In this document: positions 20,617 through 33,369 of the stretch, in pieces
Numbering within the stretch: the first letter of the stretch is position 1
Layout: every line of letters begins with the position of its first letter
Origin: Areca catechu
Taxonomy: Eukaryota; Streptophyta; Magnoliopsida; Arecales; Arecaceae
Assembly (NCBI GenBank): GCA_021397845.1
Contig: CM038050.1
Location: 114,441,891 to 114,505,890 of the forward strand
Direction: 5' to 3'
DNA length: 64,000 nt
Program-made: the position numbers and the translations under genes
The notes under the pieces: generated by a model
Told to the model about the DNA's origin: nothing
What the model saw: only the letters and a program-made list of their open reading frames with translations
The model's database searches: none

Positions 20617-23600
20617 ATGGCCTCTTCACTCTCACTCCGTAGTATTTTAGATGCCAACAAATTGACTGGGCCTAATTATGTTGATTGGCTGAGAAATTTA
20701 AAAATAGTACTCAGTCAAGAAAGAATTTCCTATATTCTTGATACCCCAATTTTGGAACCACCAAGGGAAGATGCCTCGCAAGAGGAGAAGACCACATATA
20801 ACATGTGGCAAAATGACTTACTTACTATCAAGTGCGTTATGCTTGCCTCTATGACTAATGAGTTGCAGAGGCAGCATGATAGCATGGATACTAACTCCAT
20901 ACTGCTTAATTTAAAAGAGCTTTATGGAGAACACAGTAGAACTGCTAGATATGAAATATCTAAGCAGTTGTTCCGTGCAAGGATGACAGAAGGAACATCA
21001 GTACAAGACCATGTATTAAAGGTAATTGATCTAATCACTCGATTAGGTCAATTAGGTTTTGTAATGGATGGGGAGTTGAATCAAGACTTGATCTTGCAAT
21101 CACTCCCAGAGTCATTTTCATAGTTTGTTCTTAATTACCATATGAACAAACTTAATTCTTCCTTGCCTGAGCTGTTGAATATGTTGAAGACAGCAGAGAG
21201 CCATGTAAAGAAAAATAAGGCTCCAGTTCTTCTTGTGGATAAGAAGAAGACATGCAAAAGGGGTTCTAGTAAGAGGATGAATCCCAAAGGGGGCATTAAG
21301 AAGAAGAAAGGAAAGAAGGCCTCCGGACAGATGACCTGCTTTCATTGTGGCAAGCCGGGTCATTGGAAAAGGAACTGCAAGGTTTACCTTGCAAGTGTGA
21401 AGCCTGGTGCATCAGAGGCACCAAAAGGTATGAAAGAAGTTCATACTATTTTGTCATTGGATTCTTCCATTTCAAATACTTGGGTGTTGGATACCGCCTG
21501 TGGTCATAACATCTGCAAATCATTACAGGGACTTCAGGGGCTTAAAGTATTGAAGGAAGGTAACTTTGAGCTCTACGGTGCTGGAGGGGACCCCATCCAA
21601 GCAGAAGCTGTAGGGACTTATGTTTTGAAGTTACCTTCAGGGAAGATCATGGAGCTAAGGAATTGTTACTATATGCCAAAAATCATTAGAAATATCATAT
21701 CTGTACCCTTGTTACTTAAACAAGGATATACTATGAATGTAATGAGCAGTGGCTGCTCAATTTCTTTATCTAATGAAATTATATGTTATGGCATATTCTG
21801 CAATGGTCTATTAACTCTTTCCACTAATGACAATATTTTTCATGTTTCTAACAAATGGAAAAGAGATGATGTAAACAATACCTTACTTTGGCATTGTCGA
21901 CTTGGACATATTAGCGAGACTAGGATTAACAAGTTATACAAAGAAAATTTCTTTGATCCTTATGACTATGAGTCATTAGGAACTTGTGAATCATGTCTCA
22001 TGGGTAAGATGACCAAGACTCCATTTAGTGGACATGGAGAAAGGACAAAAGAGTTATTGGGACTCATACACACAGATGTATGTGGGCCTATGACAACTCA
22101 AGCCTATGGTGGATACTCATACTTCATCACATTTACTGATGATTTTTCAAGGTATGGATTTGTGTATCTAATGAAACATAAGTCCGAGGCTTTTGAAAAA
22201 TTTTTAGACTATCAAAGTATGGTAGAGAAACAGACAGGAAAAAGTATAAAGATCCTCCGATCAGATAGAGGAGGTGAGTACTTATCCACTGAGTTTCTTG
22301 ATCACCTTAAAGATAAGGGGATCATCTCTGAATGGACTCCTCCTTACACACCACAATTAAATGGTGTTGCTGAAAGGAGGAATCGTACTTTATTGGATAT
22401 GGTACGGTCCATGATGTGCTTCACGGAGTTATCTTTTTCTTTCTGGGGATATGCTTTGGAAACAGCAACTTATATCTTGAATAGAGTACCATCTAAAACT
22501 GTCTCTAGCACTCCATATGAATTATGGAGAGGTAAGAAGCCCAATCTTAAGTATATTAAGATATGGGGATGTCCAGCCTATGTAAAAAGAAATTTTGGAC
22601 ATAAACTAGATGCTAGAGCAGACAAATATCTATTTATGGGATATCCTAGAGATAGTATAGGATATCTGTTCTACCACCCTACTGAACAAAAGGTTTTGGT
22701 CAGTAGGCATGCCACTTTTATGGAAAAGGAATTCATCCTACAAAAGGGCACTGGTAGAAATATCGAACTTAATGAGATTCAATAAATAGACACTTCTCAG
22801 TCAAATAACAACATAGTTAATATAGAACCTGAACACACTCCTATCCGTAGGTCTTATAGGGTGCGACAGGCACCTGAGAGGTATGGGTTCATAATTGAAA
22901 ATAATGAAGCCCAAATCATTCAAAATGATGAGCCTCTAACCTATACGGAAGCAGTCATGAGTAGAGACTCAGACAGATGGCTGGAAGCCATGAGATCCGA
23001 GATGGACTCTATGTATGTCAACCAAGTATGGTCTTTAGTTGATGCACCAGAGGGTATTAACCCTATTGGGTGTAAATGGGTCTATAAAAGGAAGATTGGG
23101 GCAGATGGCCAAGTTGAAACTTATAAAGCCAGATTGGTGGCTAAGGGTTTCAGACAAAAACAGGGAATTGATTATGATGAAACATTTTCCCCTGTTGCCA
23201 TGCTCAAATCTATTCGGATTATGCTTGCTATAGCAGCATATCATGATTATGAGATCTGGCAAATGGATGTAAAAACTGCATTCCTCAATGGTTTCCTTGA
23301 GGAAGAGGTTTATATGTCACAGCCAGAAGGTTTTGTCTTGGAGACTAAACCCAATCAGGTATGTAGGCTAAAGAAATCCATTTATGGATTAAAGCAAGCA
23401 TCCAGGAGTTGGAACATCCGATTTGATAAAACAGTCAAAGAATTTGATTTTTTCAAAAATGAGGATGAACCTTGTGTGTACAAGAAGACTAGTGGGAGTG
23501 CCATAGTTTTCTTAGTTCTATATGTTGATGATATACTTCTTATTGGGAATGATATCCCAATGTTACAATCAGTCAAAGTGTGGTTATCGAAATAGTTTTC

Positions 23601-24507
23601 CATGAAAGACTTGGGAGAAGCATCCTATATACTGGGTATAAAGATCTATAGAGAAAGATCAAGAAGGATGCTAGGCTTGTCCCAGTCTAGGTACATTGAC
23701 CAGGTGCTAAAGAGATTTAGCATGGAGGAAAGTAAAAGAGGTTACTTACCTATTGGTCATGGCAAACGTCTTTCTAAGAGGATGTCTCCTAAGACACCTG
23801 AAGAAAGAAATAGAATGAATTCTATACCTTATGCTTCGGCTATAGGGTCGATTATGTATGCGATGTTATGTACCAGGCCTGATGTGGCATATGCCTTGGG
23901 TGTAACCAGTAGATTTCAGGCTGATCCAGGAGAGGATCACTGGAAGGATGTGTAAAATATTCTTAAGTACCTGAGAAGGACTAAGGATATTTTTCTTATA
24001 TACGGAGGATCTGATCTTAAACTAGAAGCCTATTCAGACTCTAGTTTTCAATCAGACCCAGATGATAGTAAATCCATTTCAGGGTATGTCTTTACCTTGA
24101 ATGGTGGAGCAGTAAGTTGGAAGAGCACTAAACAGCAGACTGTAGCTGACTCAACTACCGAGGCAGAGTACATAGCTGTCAGTGAAGCTGCCAAGGAAGC
24201 TGTCTGGATGAAGAAATTCATCACAGAGTTGGGAGTAGTTCCTGAGATTGAGAACCCGGTGCCACTCTATTGTGATAACACTGGAGCAGTTGCTCAAGCT
24301 AAGGAACCGAGAGCCCATCACAAGTCCAAGCACATTCTGAGATGCTTCCATCTTGTCCGAGAGATAATCGAGAGACAAGAAGTCAGCATCAATAGAGTGG
24401 ATACAAAGAACAACATAGCAGACCCGTTCACTAAGGCTCTACCACAGCGGGAGTTTGATCGCCACCTCGATTGTATGGGGTTAAAGAATAAGAGCGATTG
24501 GCTTTAG
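20617..24507 (+). pseudogene. K1 gag-pol polyprotein, four premature stops
   Basis: One frame of 1297 codons including the stop. Order: UBN2-type Gag; knuckle CFHCGKPGHWKRNC (21337-21378); protease WVLDTACGHNIC, where related proteins usually have DTG; integrase with HHCC and D, D, E in HTDVCGP, RSDRGGEY and NGVAERRN; RT with WKWVYKRK-type motif, QMDVKTAFLNG and YVDD (23521-23532); RNase H with DSSF, EAEYIA and CDNTGA; stop after SDWL. Premature stops: TAG 21121, TAA 22783, TAG 23593, TAA 23953. The first three fit C-to-T changes in Gln codons. There is no frameshift. Start chosen as MASSLSLRSILDANKLTGPN, the usual Gag opening. Confidence 0.95.
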
Positions 24508-24510
24508 TGC

Positions 24511-24521
24511 AAGTGGGAGAT
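24511..24521 (+). promoter_or_regulatory. K1 polypurine tract
   Basis: AAGTGGGAGAT directly before the 3' LTR, just after the RNase H stop. Confidence 0.9.
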
Positions 24522-26923
24522 TGAAAGGATTATGCCCTATAAGCCAATATTTGTATCTCCCAGACCATTGTAAATTGACAAGTTAATAAAGGCAATATTT
24601 TTTCATCATTCGCTGTGTCATTATATGATGAACCCCATAGGTTAGAGCTATGGTCCTAGGGCTATGATGAGATCATACCAGTGAGATCTAAGGCCTTAAA
24701 ACCCTAATCTAGAATATTCCTAGTCATAGGAACCCTGAGTTGGGGATCAGGGTTTCCGGTAAGACTGGCACATCCTATGTATGCTGAAAAGGGTGACTGC
24801 TCTCACAGTCACTTGTGTAGGACACTAATATAAGGATGTGGGAGCTCATTAGCGAATGAGTTCACTGAATAGATCCAGTTTAAGAACATCTAATGGAGCC
24901 TTAGCTGCATGTCAATAGATGTTTCTCATAATGGGAGTTGTACAAGTAGTCCTATGACCTGAGACTGCCATAATACCTTATGTACATGAACCCATGCTTT
25001 GGTTCAATCTCATTCATGACACTGGGTCATGCACAAGGTTGATGCTGGGTGTGGTGAATTGTATATGAAGGGAATGAGTAGGTCAACAAGGAATTGATCA
25101 CTCCTAGTAGGAGGAGATTGCATCCAGCCAAATTAGGTCAGATAATGATTCAGGAAATCTTTGATCAAAGTACAGATATTAGAAATGATTTCTAATATCG
25201 AATTAATTGAATCATTAGTGTATGACTGAGCTAGGAATGAGTATAAACTGGATTTGACATGATTTCATATCCATAGTTATATTCGGGATGCAAGATGATT
25301 GAAGGATCGAATTGTATGGGAACTTTCCACTGAAGGGTAGTTTTGGAATTTTACTAGAATTTTCATATCTTCCGGGTAGACATGACACGTTGCTAGACGT
25401 CAATCTTGTCTTGTGGGTTGATCAAATTAAATGGTTTAATTGGATCACTAATTAGGAGGAGTCCTAATTGACTGACTCGAGTTAGCTCGATTTGACCTAA
25501 ATCGATTAGAATGAGTTCTGATCAAATTAGGTCAACTTGCACTCGGACCCACTACTGGCTAAGTATGGAAACCAATGGATCACACACTTAGGACAGATAA
25601 TCAAGGTTTTAATTTGGAATTAAATCTCGTTTGCAGATGAACACACTAGCATGTGTTGCAAACCATGGCTTCTACTTGAATCGGATTCGAGTTAGGGTTC
25701 CGATTTGGTCTTTTCTAGATCCAAATTCATTCCGGTTTGAATCTAATTGAAGATTCAAGACATTGGGCTAATAGTAGGCTAGCAATTGGGCTAACCTAAG
25801 AGGCTAAACCCCTTTCCCACATCGCCTAAGCCTTTTCCCTTCTTTTCCCACGCGCGCGCGCAAGGAGAAGAGTCCACGCGCGCGTGGACTCTCTCCAAGC
25901 GGCGTTTCTGCGTGAGAAAAGAGAGGAAGTCGGCATTTTTTGGCTGAAGAGGCGTGGAAGAGAGTCCACCTAGGCGTGGACTCTTCAAAAATTGGAATTA
26001 CCGTGAAAAAGAAAGAAAAAAACACCGAAGGGGCGTGACTCTTCTTTCTGCGCGCGCCCCACGATTCTTCCTTGCGTCTTCCCATCCCAAAGGCCGTGAG
26101 ATTAATCCCAAGGGCCGTGAGATAAAGGAAAAGGACGTGAGAAGGGAGAGAGGGATGTGAGAGGATGATTACAGGGAAGAAGGCGCCTCTCTGTCGCCTA
26201 TTTAAGGAGAAGACTTCACCGTAAAAAATTATTCCAAATTTTCTATGGCGAAGCCTTGCTTCTTTTCCTTCTCCCTCTCCAGAAGATTGTTTCCCCCTCC
26301 TCTCTTTCCTCTTTGATTCCTTTACAGAGCCTAGGCTCTGTCAAATCTCAGAACAGAAGGAGAGTCAGAGAGAAACTCTCCGACGGTAAAGGAAGAAGGC
26401 GCCTCTCCTTTCTTTCTTACATTAAGACAATCTTGTCTTAATTTTCTTCTCCCTCCAAGACAAGCCTTGTCCCATTTTAGGACAAGGGCTTATTCTTAAG
26501 ACAAGAGTGTCTTAAGGGGCCAAAGTTACTAGAAGACGAGAAGAAGGGTAAGAGAGAAGGTTTAGTCCCAGTTTGGCTAGAGGAGTCCTAGCCAATAGCC
26601 CATATATCAAGTTCTTAGGATAGAACTTGATTGGAAGGAACCCAATTAAGGCGTTAGTGTCTTGATCATCTGCCCGTGTGGATCACCATCGGAGGGCGGA
26701 CAAGTGGACGCCAGGTGTGTTCAAGAGGCTACTCAATTTGGAGTTCATTTCTGCATCAGACTGGTAATAGCGATCTGAGGTTAGTATTTAAACAATGTTT
26801 AAATTTGGACATGCATGTAGTCACAGTTTTGATTGCTAATAAGGAGATTTTGGGATTAGGGTTTGGACCTGATTTCATAAATTTTTGAAATCCACGCTTC
26901 CGCACTCGTTCCCGAACCCAACA
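24522..26923 (+). repeat. K1 3' LTR (2402 bp)
   Basis: Near-identical partner of 17036-19449. A small deletion near 26060 removes part of a GC-rich spacer. It ends CCCAACA at 26923, before the CTTAT duplication. Confidence 0.95.
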
Positions 26924-27026
26924 CTTATCAAGCCAACCTTTCGTTTCTCTATTTTCTAGAGAACAATTTATTTTCATATATATCTTTTATATAAAAGAGA
27001 AAGGAGAAAGAAAATCTCATTATTGA

Positions 27027-28300
27027 TGATATTTTAGAAGGTTTTTAACATTTCATGGTCTAGCCAATGGATAACCATTTAAAGTTTCAAGTCGATAGGT
27101 CCCAGATCGCATAATCTTAGTGATGCGATAGGGACCCTCCCAATTTGGTGCAAGTTTGCCCTGTTCAGTTGGTCGAGATATAGTTGTTCGGCGCAGAACA
27201 AGGTCTCCAACCCGAAAAACTTGAGCCTTGACTCTTGAATTATAATATCGTGCTACTCTCTATTGATATGCTGCCATCTTTATTTGTGTCCGTAATCGAG
27301 AATTTTCAAGTAGATCTAGATCTATCCTTCTTCGATCAGCATTGTCAGATTCTTCAAAGCAGTCGGTTCTTCTTGAATGAAGAACAATCTTTATAGGCAA
27401 CATAGCTTCACTCTCATAAGAAAGGTTGAACGGGGATTCTCCCATTGTAGATCGAGAAGTTGTTCGGTAAGCCCATAAAATGGAGTTGAGTTCATCATCT
27501 CAAGCTCATTTGGCTTCATTTAGTCGGGTTTTCAATCCATGAAGGATTATCTGATTAGTTACCTCAGCTTCCCCATTACCCTGAGGATGTCCAAAAGATG
27601 TCAATTTGTGAAGAATACCATATTGAACACAGAAATCCTTGAACCTCTGATTATCAAACTGCCTCCCATTATATGTAACGATAGCATGAGAAATTCCAAA
27701 CCTATATATGATAGAGTTTTTGACAATATTTCAACTTTTGCTTTAGTGATCATGGCTAGGGGCTCAGCTTCTATCCATTTTATAAAATAATCAATAGCAA
27801 CAATCAAAAAATTTTGCTATCTAGAAGCTGGAGGAAACGGACCAAGTATATCCATTCCCCATTGAGCAAATGGCCAAGGAGCCATTAACTGTATTAGATG
27901 ACTGGCAAAATGCCTTTGAATATTTGTATACCTTTGACAAGAATCATATTTTCTTACAAAATCTAAAGCATCCTTCCGTATAGTCGACCAATAATACCCC
28001 TGCCTTATAATTTTATAGGCTAAAGACCTTCCTCCCAAATGATCACCATATATTTCTTCATGCACTTCTCTAAGAGCATAATCTGCATCTGATGGAGATA
28101 AATACTTCAACAATGGCTGGGAAAATGATTTTTTATATAACAAACCATCCAGGATAATATACTGAGAAGCAGTCTTTCTGAGTTGTTTAGCCTCTACATT
28201 ATTTTCGAGCAATACTTCATTAGCCAGATACTTAATTATCAGACTTATCCAATCCATTTCAGGTTCTATTTGAAGAACCTTTTCTTTTTCAGTAGTTGAA
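27027..28300 (-). pseudogene. T2 integrase
   Basis: HHCC region HEEIYGDHLGGRSLAYK..YDSCQRY: the first Cys of the CC pair is Tyr. Core: first Asp in VAIDYF; the second should be Asp in VTDNG but reads Tyr (codon 27674-27672); Glu in GNGEAEVTN. A frameshift lies near 27720, and stops near 27820, 27250 and 27047. The C-terminal part has PFNLSYESEA, DLVLRRT and GPYRI. The protein would have inserted T2 cDNA; loss of a catalytic Asp and a zinc ligand makes it inactive even without the frame breaks. 26929-27026, to its right in element direction, is AT-rich spacer. Confidence 0.92.
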
Positions 28301-28379
28301 ATACTTGGGGTTTCTAGATGTTCTACAAAAGTATGACCCATTTGGTCAGGTGGATAAGTAGCCAATCTGGATAATGAAT

Positions 28380-28750
28380 CAGCTTGAGAATTTTTAATTC
28401 TAGGGATGTGACTGATATCCCATGAATCAAATAAAGCTCCAAACTCTCGAACCTTTTTCAAATACAAAGCTAAAATGGCATCGCGGACTTCAAAATCTCC
28501 TTTTACTTGGTTAACGATCAATTATGAATCAGATAATACTTTCAATCTTTTCGAACATTTACCTCTTTTGCAATTCTTATACAAGACAGGAGGGCTTCAT
28601 ATTCAGCTTGATTATTAGAAACTTTGAAAGAGAATAAGAGTGCATATTCTGTGACATCTCCATTCGGGCTAGATAAGATCAACCCTGCTCCACAACCAGA
28701 AGAATTGGAAGCTCCATCCACATGTAATATCCAAGGTGCATCAATCATCC
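28380..28750 (-). pseudogene. T2 second RNase H (archaeal-type)
   Basis: WILHVDGASNSSGCGAGLIL, NNQAEYEALLSC, then RIKNSQADSLSRLA. This layout (Asp in HVDGA, Glu in AEYEA, Asp in QADSLS) is the extra RNase H that Tat elements are known to have gained beyond their own RNase H. A short frame break lies near 28530. Confidence 0.88.
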
Positions 28751-28840
28751 CAATTTCATTGGATGGTTGAACTTCCTTCTCATTGTCACCACAGGTATAT
28801 TCGGCTATAAATCAGCTAGTACTTAAGCTTTCATTATAGA

Positions 28841-30276
28841 TCAAGGCCGATAAATGATGTCATATTCACTTAATTTGACTGTCCATTTTGCCATCCGGCT
28901 ATCAGGATATTGCAAAACAGTCCTCAGAGGTTGATCGGTTAATACAACAATTCGATGGGACTGAAAATATGGCTTGAGATGTTTGGCCGATATCACTATG
29001 GTATAAACAATCTTCTGGAGTTTTGGGTACCTTATTTTCGCATCAAGAAGAACTTTGCTAATATAATAAATGGACTTATGTGATTCATCAAAGTCCTTTA
29101 TGACCAACACTGAACTAATTGCTTCATCAGATGTAGCCAGATAAAGTTATAAATCTTCTCCTTCTTGAGGTTTTGATAATATAATCAGATTTGTCAAATA
29201 CTTCTTAAGCTCTTCAAATGATGACCGACAGTCATCCGACCAATTAAATTCCTTGGTTTGCCGTAAAGCATTAAAGAAAGGCAAATATCTTTCAGCTAAA
29301 CGAGAGATGAATCAGCTTAACGAAGCGATTCGTCTAGTCAATTGTTGGACTTCTTTCTTATTAGCTGGAGGTCTCATATCCAAGATGGCTCGGATCTTTT
29401 CTAGGTTGGCTTCAATTCTTTGCTTCGTAACCATAAAGCCTAGGAATTTTCCAAAAGTTACACCAAAAATACGTTTGGTCAGATTTAATTTCATGTGATT
29501 TTGCCACAAAATATCAAAGGCTATCTGCAAATCTTTAATATGATCATTAGATTGATTACTCTTAAAGATCATTCCATCTATATATACCTCCATAGTCTTT
29601 CCAATTTGACCTTCAAAGATCTTGTTTACTAACCTTTGATAGTAGCTCTAGCATTTTTAAGACCAAATGGCATCACTTTGTAATAATATATCCCTCGATC
29701 TGTGATGAAAGATGTCTTTTCTTCATCTGCTAGACTCATTCATATTTGATTATATCCAGAGAAAGCATCCATAAAACTTAAAAATTTATGCCCGGCCATT
29801 GCATCAACCAGTTGATCAATTTTAGGCAAAGGAAAACTATCTTTAGGACATGCCTTATTAAGATTAGTATAATCTATGCATATCCTTCATTTTCTATTAG
29901 CTTTCCTGACCATTACTACATTGGCAAGCCAGTCAGGATAGTGAACTTCTCTGATAAATCCAGCATCAAGCAACTTTATTGATAACTTTTATCTCTCTGT
30001 GGCAAAATTTTGCTTTTTTTGTCGAACAGGCCGACTAAGCGGATCAACCTTGAGCTCATGCATAATCACTTCAGTGGGAGTCCCCAACATATCGGTAGCC
30101 GTCCATGCAAATATATCAGCATTTTTTTGCAGGAAGTCAATCAACTTCTTCTTTTGGTTTTTAGTAAGTGAACTTCCAATATGAACAGTTTTAGTAAGAT
30201 CTTCCTTTATCAAGGGAACATGAATAATCCTTTCTACTGATATGCTGGCTCCTTCAATTAGATTACGTGGATCCAT
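28841..30276 (-). pseudogene. T2 reverse transcriptase and RNase H
   Basis: Upstream part with IFAWTATDMLGTP and PVRQKKQNF; then VVMVRKANRK, FPLPKIDQLVDA, FLSFMDAFSGYNQI, MPFGLKNA, and the active-site box that reads YIDG instead of YVDD (Gly codon 29575-29573). Downstream VTFGKFLGFMVT and the connection into RNase H (YISKVLLDAKIRYPKLQK) are clear. Several stops lie between 29600 and 29990 and near 29311. Loss of the second Asp of the box alone would abolish polymerase activity. Confidence 0.9.
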
Positions 30277-30300
30277 TTATTCAGAGGTGGATTTGTTGAT

Positions 30301-30740
30301 TGATTATTGATTCTGAATTGTCAAACATTGACGAGCCATCTGTTGGTTTCCTCTTACTTCTTCAATCCCATTTTGGGTTAGAAACTTTATCAAAAAATGA
30401 TATGTTGATACAATGGCTTGGAACTTATTTAGGGCAGGCCTTCCTAAAATGGCATTATAAGCAGAAGGAATCTGAACAACCATAAAAGTAAGAGGGAAAG
30501 TCCTATGCTTTGGTGCTGTCCCGAGAGTCACAGGGAGTGTGATTTTTCCTTCTACTCCTACAGAATTTCTCCCAAACCCAGTCAATGGCACATGAATTCT
30601 TCATAACTTATTAGTTAGTAAATTCATCTTGATAAATGCATCATAAAGCAAGATCTCGGTAGAACTTCCATCATCGATCAAAATTCTATGTACATCATAG
30701 TTTGCAATAATTGCGGAAATCACTACAGGATCATTATGAG
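30301..30740 (-). pseudogene. T2 aspartic protease
   Basis: RILIDDGSSTEILLYDAF, then VEGKITLPVTLGT, IPSAYNAILGRPALNKF and IVSTYHFLIKF. DGSS with ILGRP is the Tat-type retropepsin pattern. One stop near 30602; frame lost near 30725. Confidence 0.82.
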
Positions 30741-32390
30741 GCATCTGAACACCTTATAAGTCATCATCAAAAAGATAACACTTTCTCGAAGCCTTTTGGT
30801 ACTCCGATCATCTTCAAAACATGCATGGCAAATCATTCTGACTGATCCATCAGTCGGTTGATGGTTTGGGAGCTCCGTTCTGTCAATGATCATCCTTGGA
30901 ACTACCGGCCTTGGCACTACCGCCTTAATTGGTCGGTTTTGATTTTGATTTCGGACATATTTGCCCAAATAGCCCTGCTTAATCAAAGCTTCAATCTCAT
31001 CTCGCAGTTGGATACATTCTTCCATTGTATGCCCATGATCACGATGATACCGATAATATTTAGCCTTATTTTGCATGGCGGCGGGGCTTTCATTGGCCTT
31101 GGTCTTTGAAAAAAATTTCCTTTCTTAATTTCTATTAGAATCTTCTCTTTTGGAAGAGTCAGAGCATCAAATCGATTGACGTAGTTCCTGCCGACTAACT
31201 CCCTCGGCCTTTGACCTTGCCATTGAATTGATCGGACCCCAGTGAATCGGATTCATCCTCCTTGGCCTTCTTCTTACTTGGCATCGATTTTCTCTTTATC
31301 TGTCACCAGCTTAAGGCATGTTCTTCGACCTGGGCGTACTTTTGAGCATGGGCTAGTAACTCAGAGTAATTGGTAGAAAATATTTTATCCAGGGAGACTG
31401 TGAATCTAGAGTCTCGTAAGCCGTTTTTCATAGCAGTCATCACCACGTATTCATTAAGATCCGGAATCTCCAACGTGGCAGAATTAAACTTCTTGATGTA
31501 ATCTCTCAAAGACTCCCCTTTTGACTGCTGAATAAAGAATAAGCTATCAGAATTTCTGAACATTTTCCTGCTTGTTCTGAAGTGAGAGACGAACAACTTC
31601 TCTAACTGACTGAATGAATGAATGGTGTCTGGTTGCAGACTTGAATACAACATTCTTGCTGATTTCTTTAAGGTTGCAGGGAAGGCAAGACAATGAAGTG
31701 CGTCTGATGCCCCCTGTATCAACATATGGGCTTTAAAGCTACCCAAATGATCTAAAGGGTCAGACGACCCATCATATAGCTCAATTTATGGGACCCTGAA
31801 ATGATGTGGAATTCTCTCTTCCATGACCTTCTTAGAAAAAGGAGGCAAGATGTCGTAGCTTGGTGTTGCATCCTCTGCTTTCTTCTGCTCAAGAACTCTG
31901 GCAATCTGCAACTCTAGCTTTCTGAACTTCTTATCAAAGTCATTTGCTCTTGCAAGATGTTGAAGTTGGGTACTGTCAGGAGTCAATTCTTCAGATGACA
32001 TCGAACGAGATCGTGGATGTTTCCCCTTATTTCACTTCTTGATGTGATGGTGAGATCGGTGATGATGCTTTGAAGGGAACTGTTGACCTGAAGAATATTG
32101 ATAAGATGAATGTCTTCTTGGACCGGGATGTTTACTTACCTGAAGAGAAGGTTGCCGACTACTTCTTGATACAGCAGGTTATGATGGCTCTTTCGTGGCG
32201 ATCTCTTGAAGGTTTTGTATTACTGCAGTAAGTACTTCCATCTTGTCACACAGAGTATTTAACCTTTCTTAATCCGTGTTTCCATCAGGCAAGGCTCCCA
32301 CCCTTTCACCAAGAATAGGATCGTTCCCCTTTGAAGAATGGGGAATATCTTGTGCTGGCAAATTCCTCTTCCTACCTTTCACTATGCTTC
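30741..32390 (-). pseudogene. T2 Gag
   Basis: N-terminal helical part (KFRKLELQIARVLEQKKAED), capsid core ELYDGSSDPLDHLGSFKAHM..LYSSLQPDTIHSFSQLEKLF..KGESLRDYIKKFN, and a degenerate nucleocapsid box KYYRYHRDHGHTMEECIQL, where Tyr stands at the first Cys position. There are stops near 31784 and 31303 and a poorly framed stretch 31080-31300. The true start is uncertain; the coding signal reaches back to about 32390, some 30 bp from the primer site. Confidence 0.85.
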
Positions 32391-32422
32391 CTTCCAAATT
32401 CTTAAAACTCCTTCAATGAGTT

Positions 32423-32440
32423 CCCCTACCTGGTGCGCAA
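32423..32440 (-). promoter_or_regulatory. T2 primer-binding site
   Basis: The minus strand reads TTGCGCACCAGGTAGGGG three bases inside the 5' LTR. It matches the sites of T3 and T4 in CCAGG.AGGGG. It is not the Met-tRNA type used by C1, K1, S1 and D1. I do not assign the tRNA. Confidence 0.75.
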
Positions 32441-32443
32441 ATC

Positions 32444-33369
32444 TATTGCATCCAAACAAATTACAACAAGCTTGAATTAAAAGAGAAGTGCATCAAGCTG
32501 ATTTGATCTAGCTCCCTACCATCTTCTTGGAGGATCAGGGTGTTGAGGCAGCTCTCAAGCTCATTAATGGAGTCTGAACGAGAACATATAAGATCTGAAG
32601 GAAGGCTAAGTGAAGGGTGGTCCGGAAAAAGAATCCCATCTTTATCGCACTTGATGGTATTTATAGGCCATAAACCTAACCGCTTACAGCTGTCATCCAA
32701 CTATTAAACAGTTAAACTAAGACATGAGCTCGTGCAACAAAAGGCTATCCGTAGTTGATCAAGCCTTTTGCAGATGTTGAATGATCTCTGCATTATTTGA
32801 ACATTGATTAGCTTTATCTCTTGAAAGTTAGTCAATCTTATGCCTGTTGAGAATTGATCGACCTCGTGATTTTTAGCATTGATTGGCTTTATGCCTTTTA
32901 GGCGTTGATCAAACTTGTGCCTATTGGGCATTGATCGGCTTTATGCCTCTTGGGCGTTGATCAAACTTGTGCCTATTGGGCATTAATTGGCTTTACGCCT
33001 CTTGGACGTTGATCAGCCTTGTGCCTCTTGGGCATTGATCGGCTTTACGCCTCTTGGACGTTGATCAGCCTTGTGCCTCTTGGGCATTGATCAAACTTGT
33101 GCCTATTCGGCATTGATCGGCTTTAAGCCTCTTGGACGTTGATCAGCCTTGTGCCTCTTGGACATTGATCGACTTTATGCCACTTGGACGTCGATCAGCC
33201 TTGTGCCTCTTGGGCATTGATCAGCTTTACGCCTCTTGGACGTTGATCAGCCTTGTGCCTTTTGGGCATTGATCGGCTTTACGCCTCTTGGGCATTGAGT
33301 TGCCAGGTTCGAATCTTCAGTAGGTCAGTATAGACAGACCAAACAGACCAAACTTGTCGTATCCCAACA
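32444..33369 (-). repeat. T2 5' LTR (926 bp)
   Basis: Pairs with 13920-14899. It starts TATTGCATCC (TG changed to TA) and ends CCCAACA. The minisatellite spans about 32860-33300. Confidence 0.92.

Larger units (their letters stand above)
17036..26923 (+). mobile_element. K1: Ty1/copia element, complete, nested in T2
   Basis: LTRs at 17036-19449 and 24522-26923, primer site, structured leader, one long gag-pol frame, polypurine tract. The target-site duplication CTTAT (17031-17035 and 26924-26928) is perfect. In the first 430 bp of the two LTRs I count 6 differences, so it is among the youngest insertions here. The domain order protease-integrase-RT-RNase H marks it as copia. The clade (Angela/TAR/Tork side) is a guess. 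Confidence 0.95.
13920..33369 (-). mobile_element. T2: Tat-lineage Ty3/gypsy element, near complete
   Basis: Minus strand: 5' LTR 32444-33369, primer site, gag, protease, RT, two RNases H, integrase, tandem repeats, an antisense accessory gene, polypurine tract, 3' LTR 13920-14899. Flanks are ACATA (13915-13919) and ACATC (33370-33374), a 5-bp duplication with one change. The element is split by K1 between integrase and accessory gene. All coding regions carry stops, and key residues are lost in RT and integrase, so it is dead. Confidence 0.9.
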
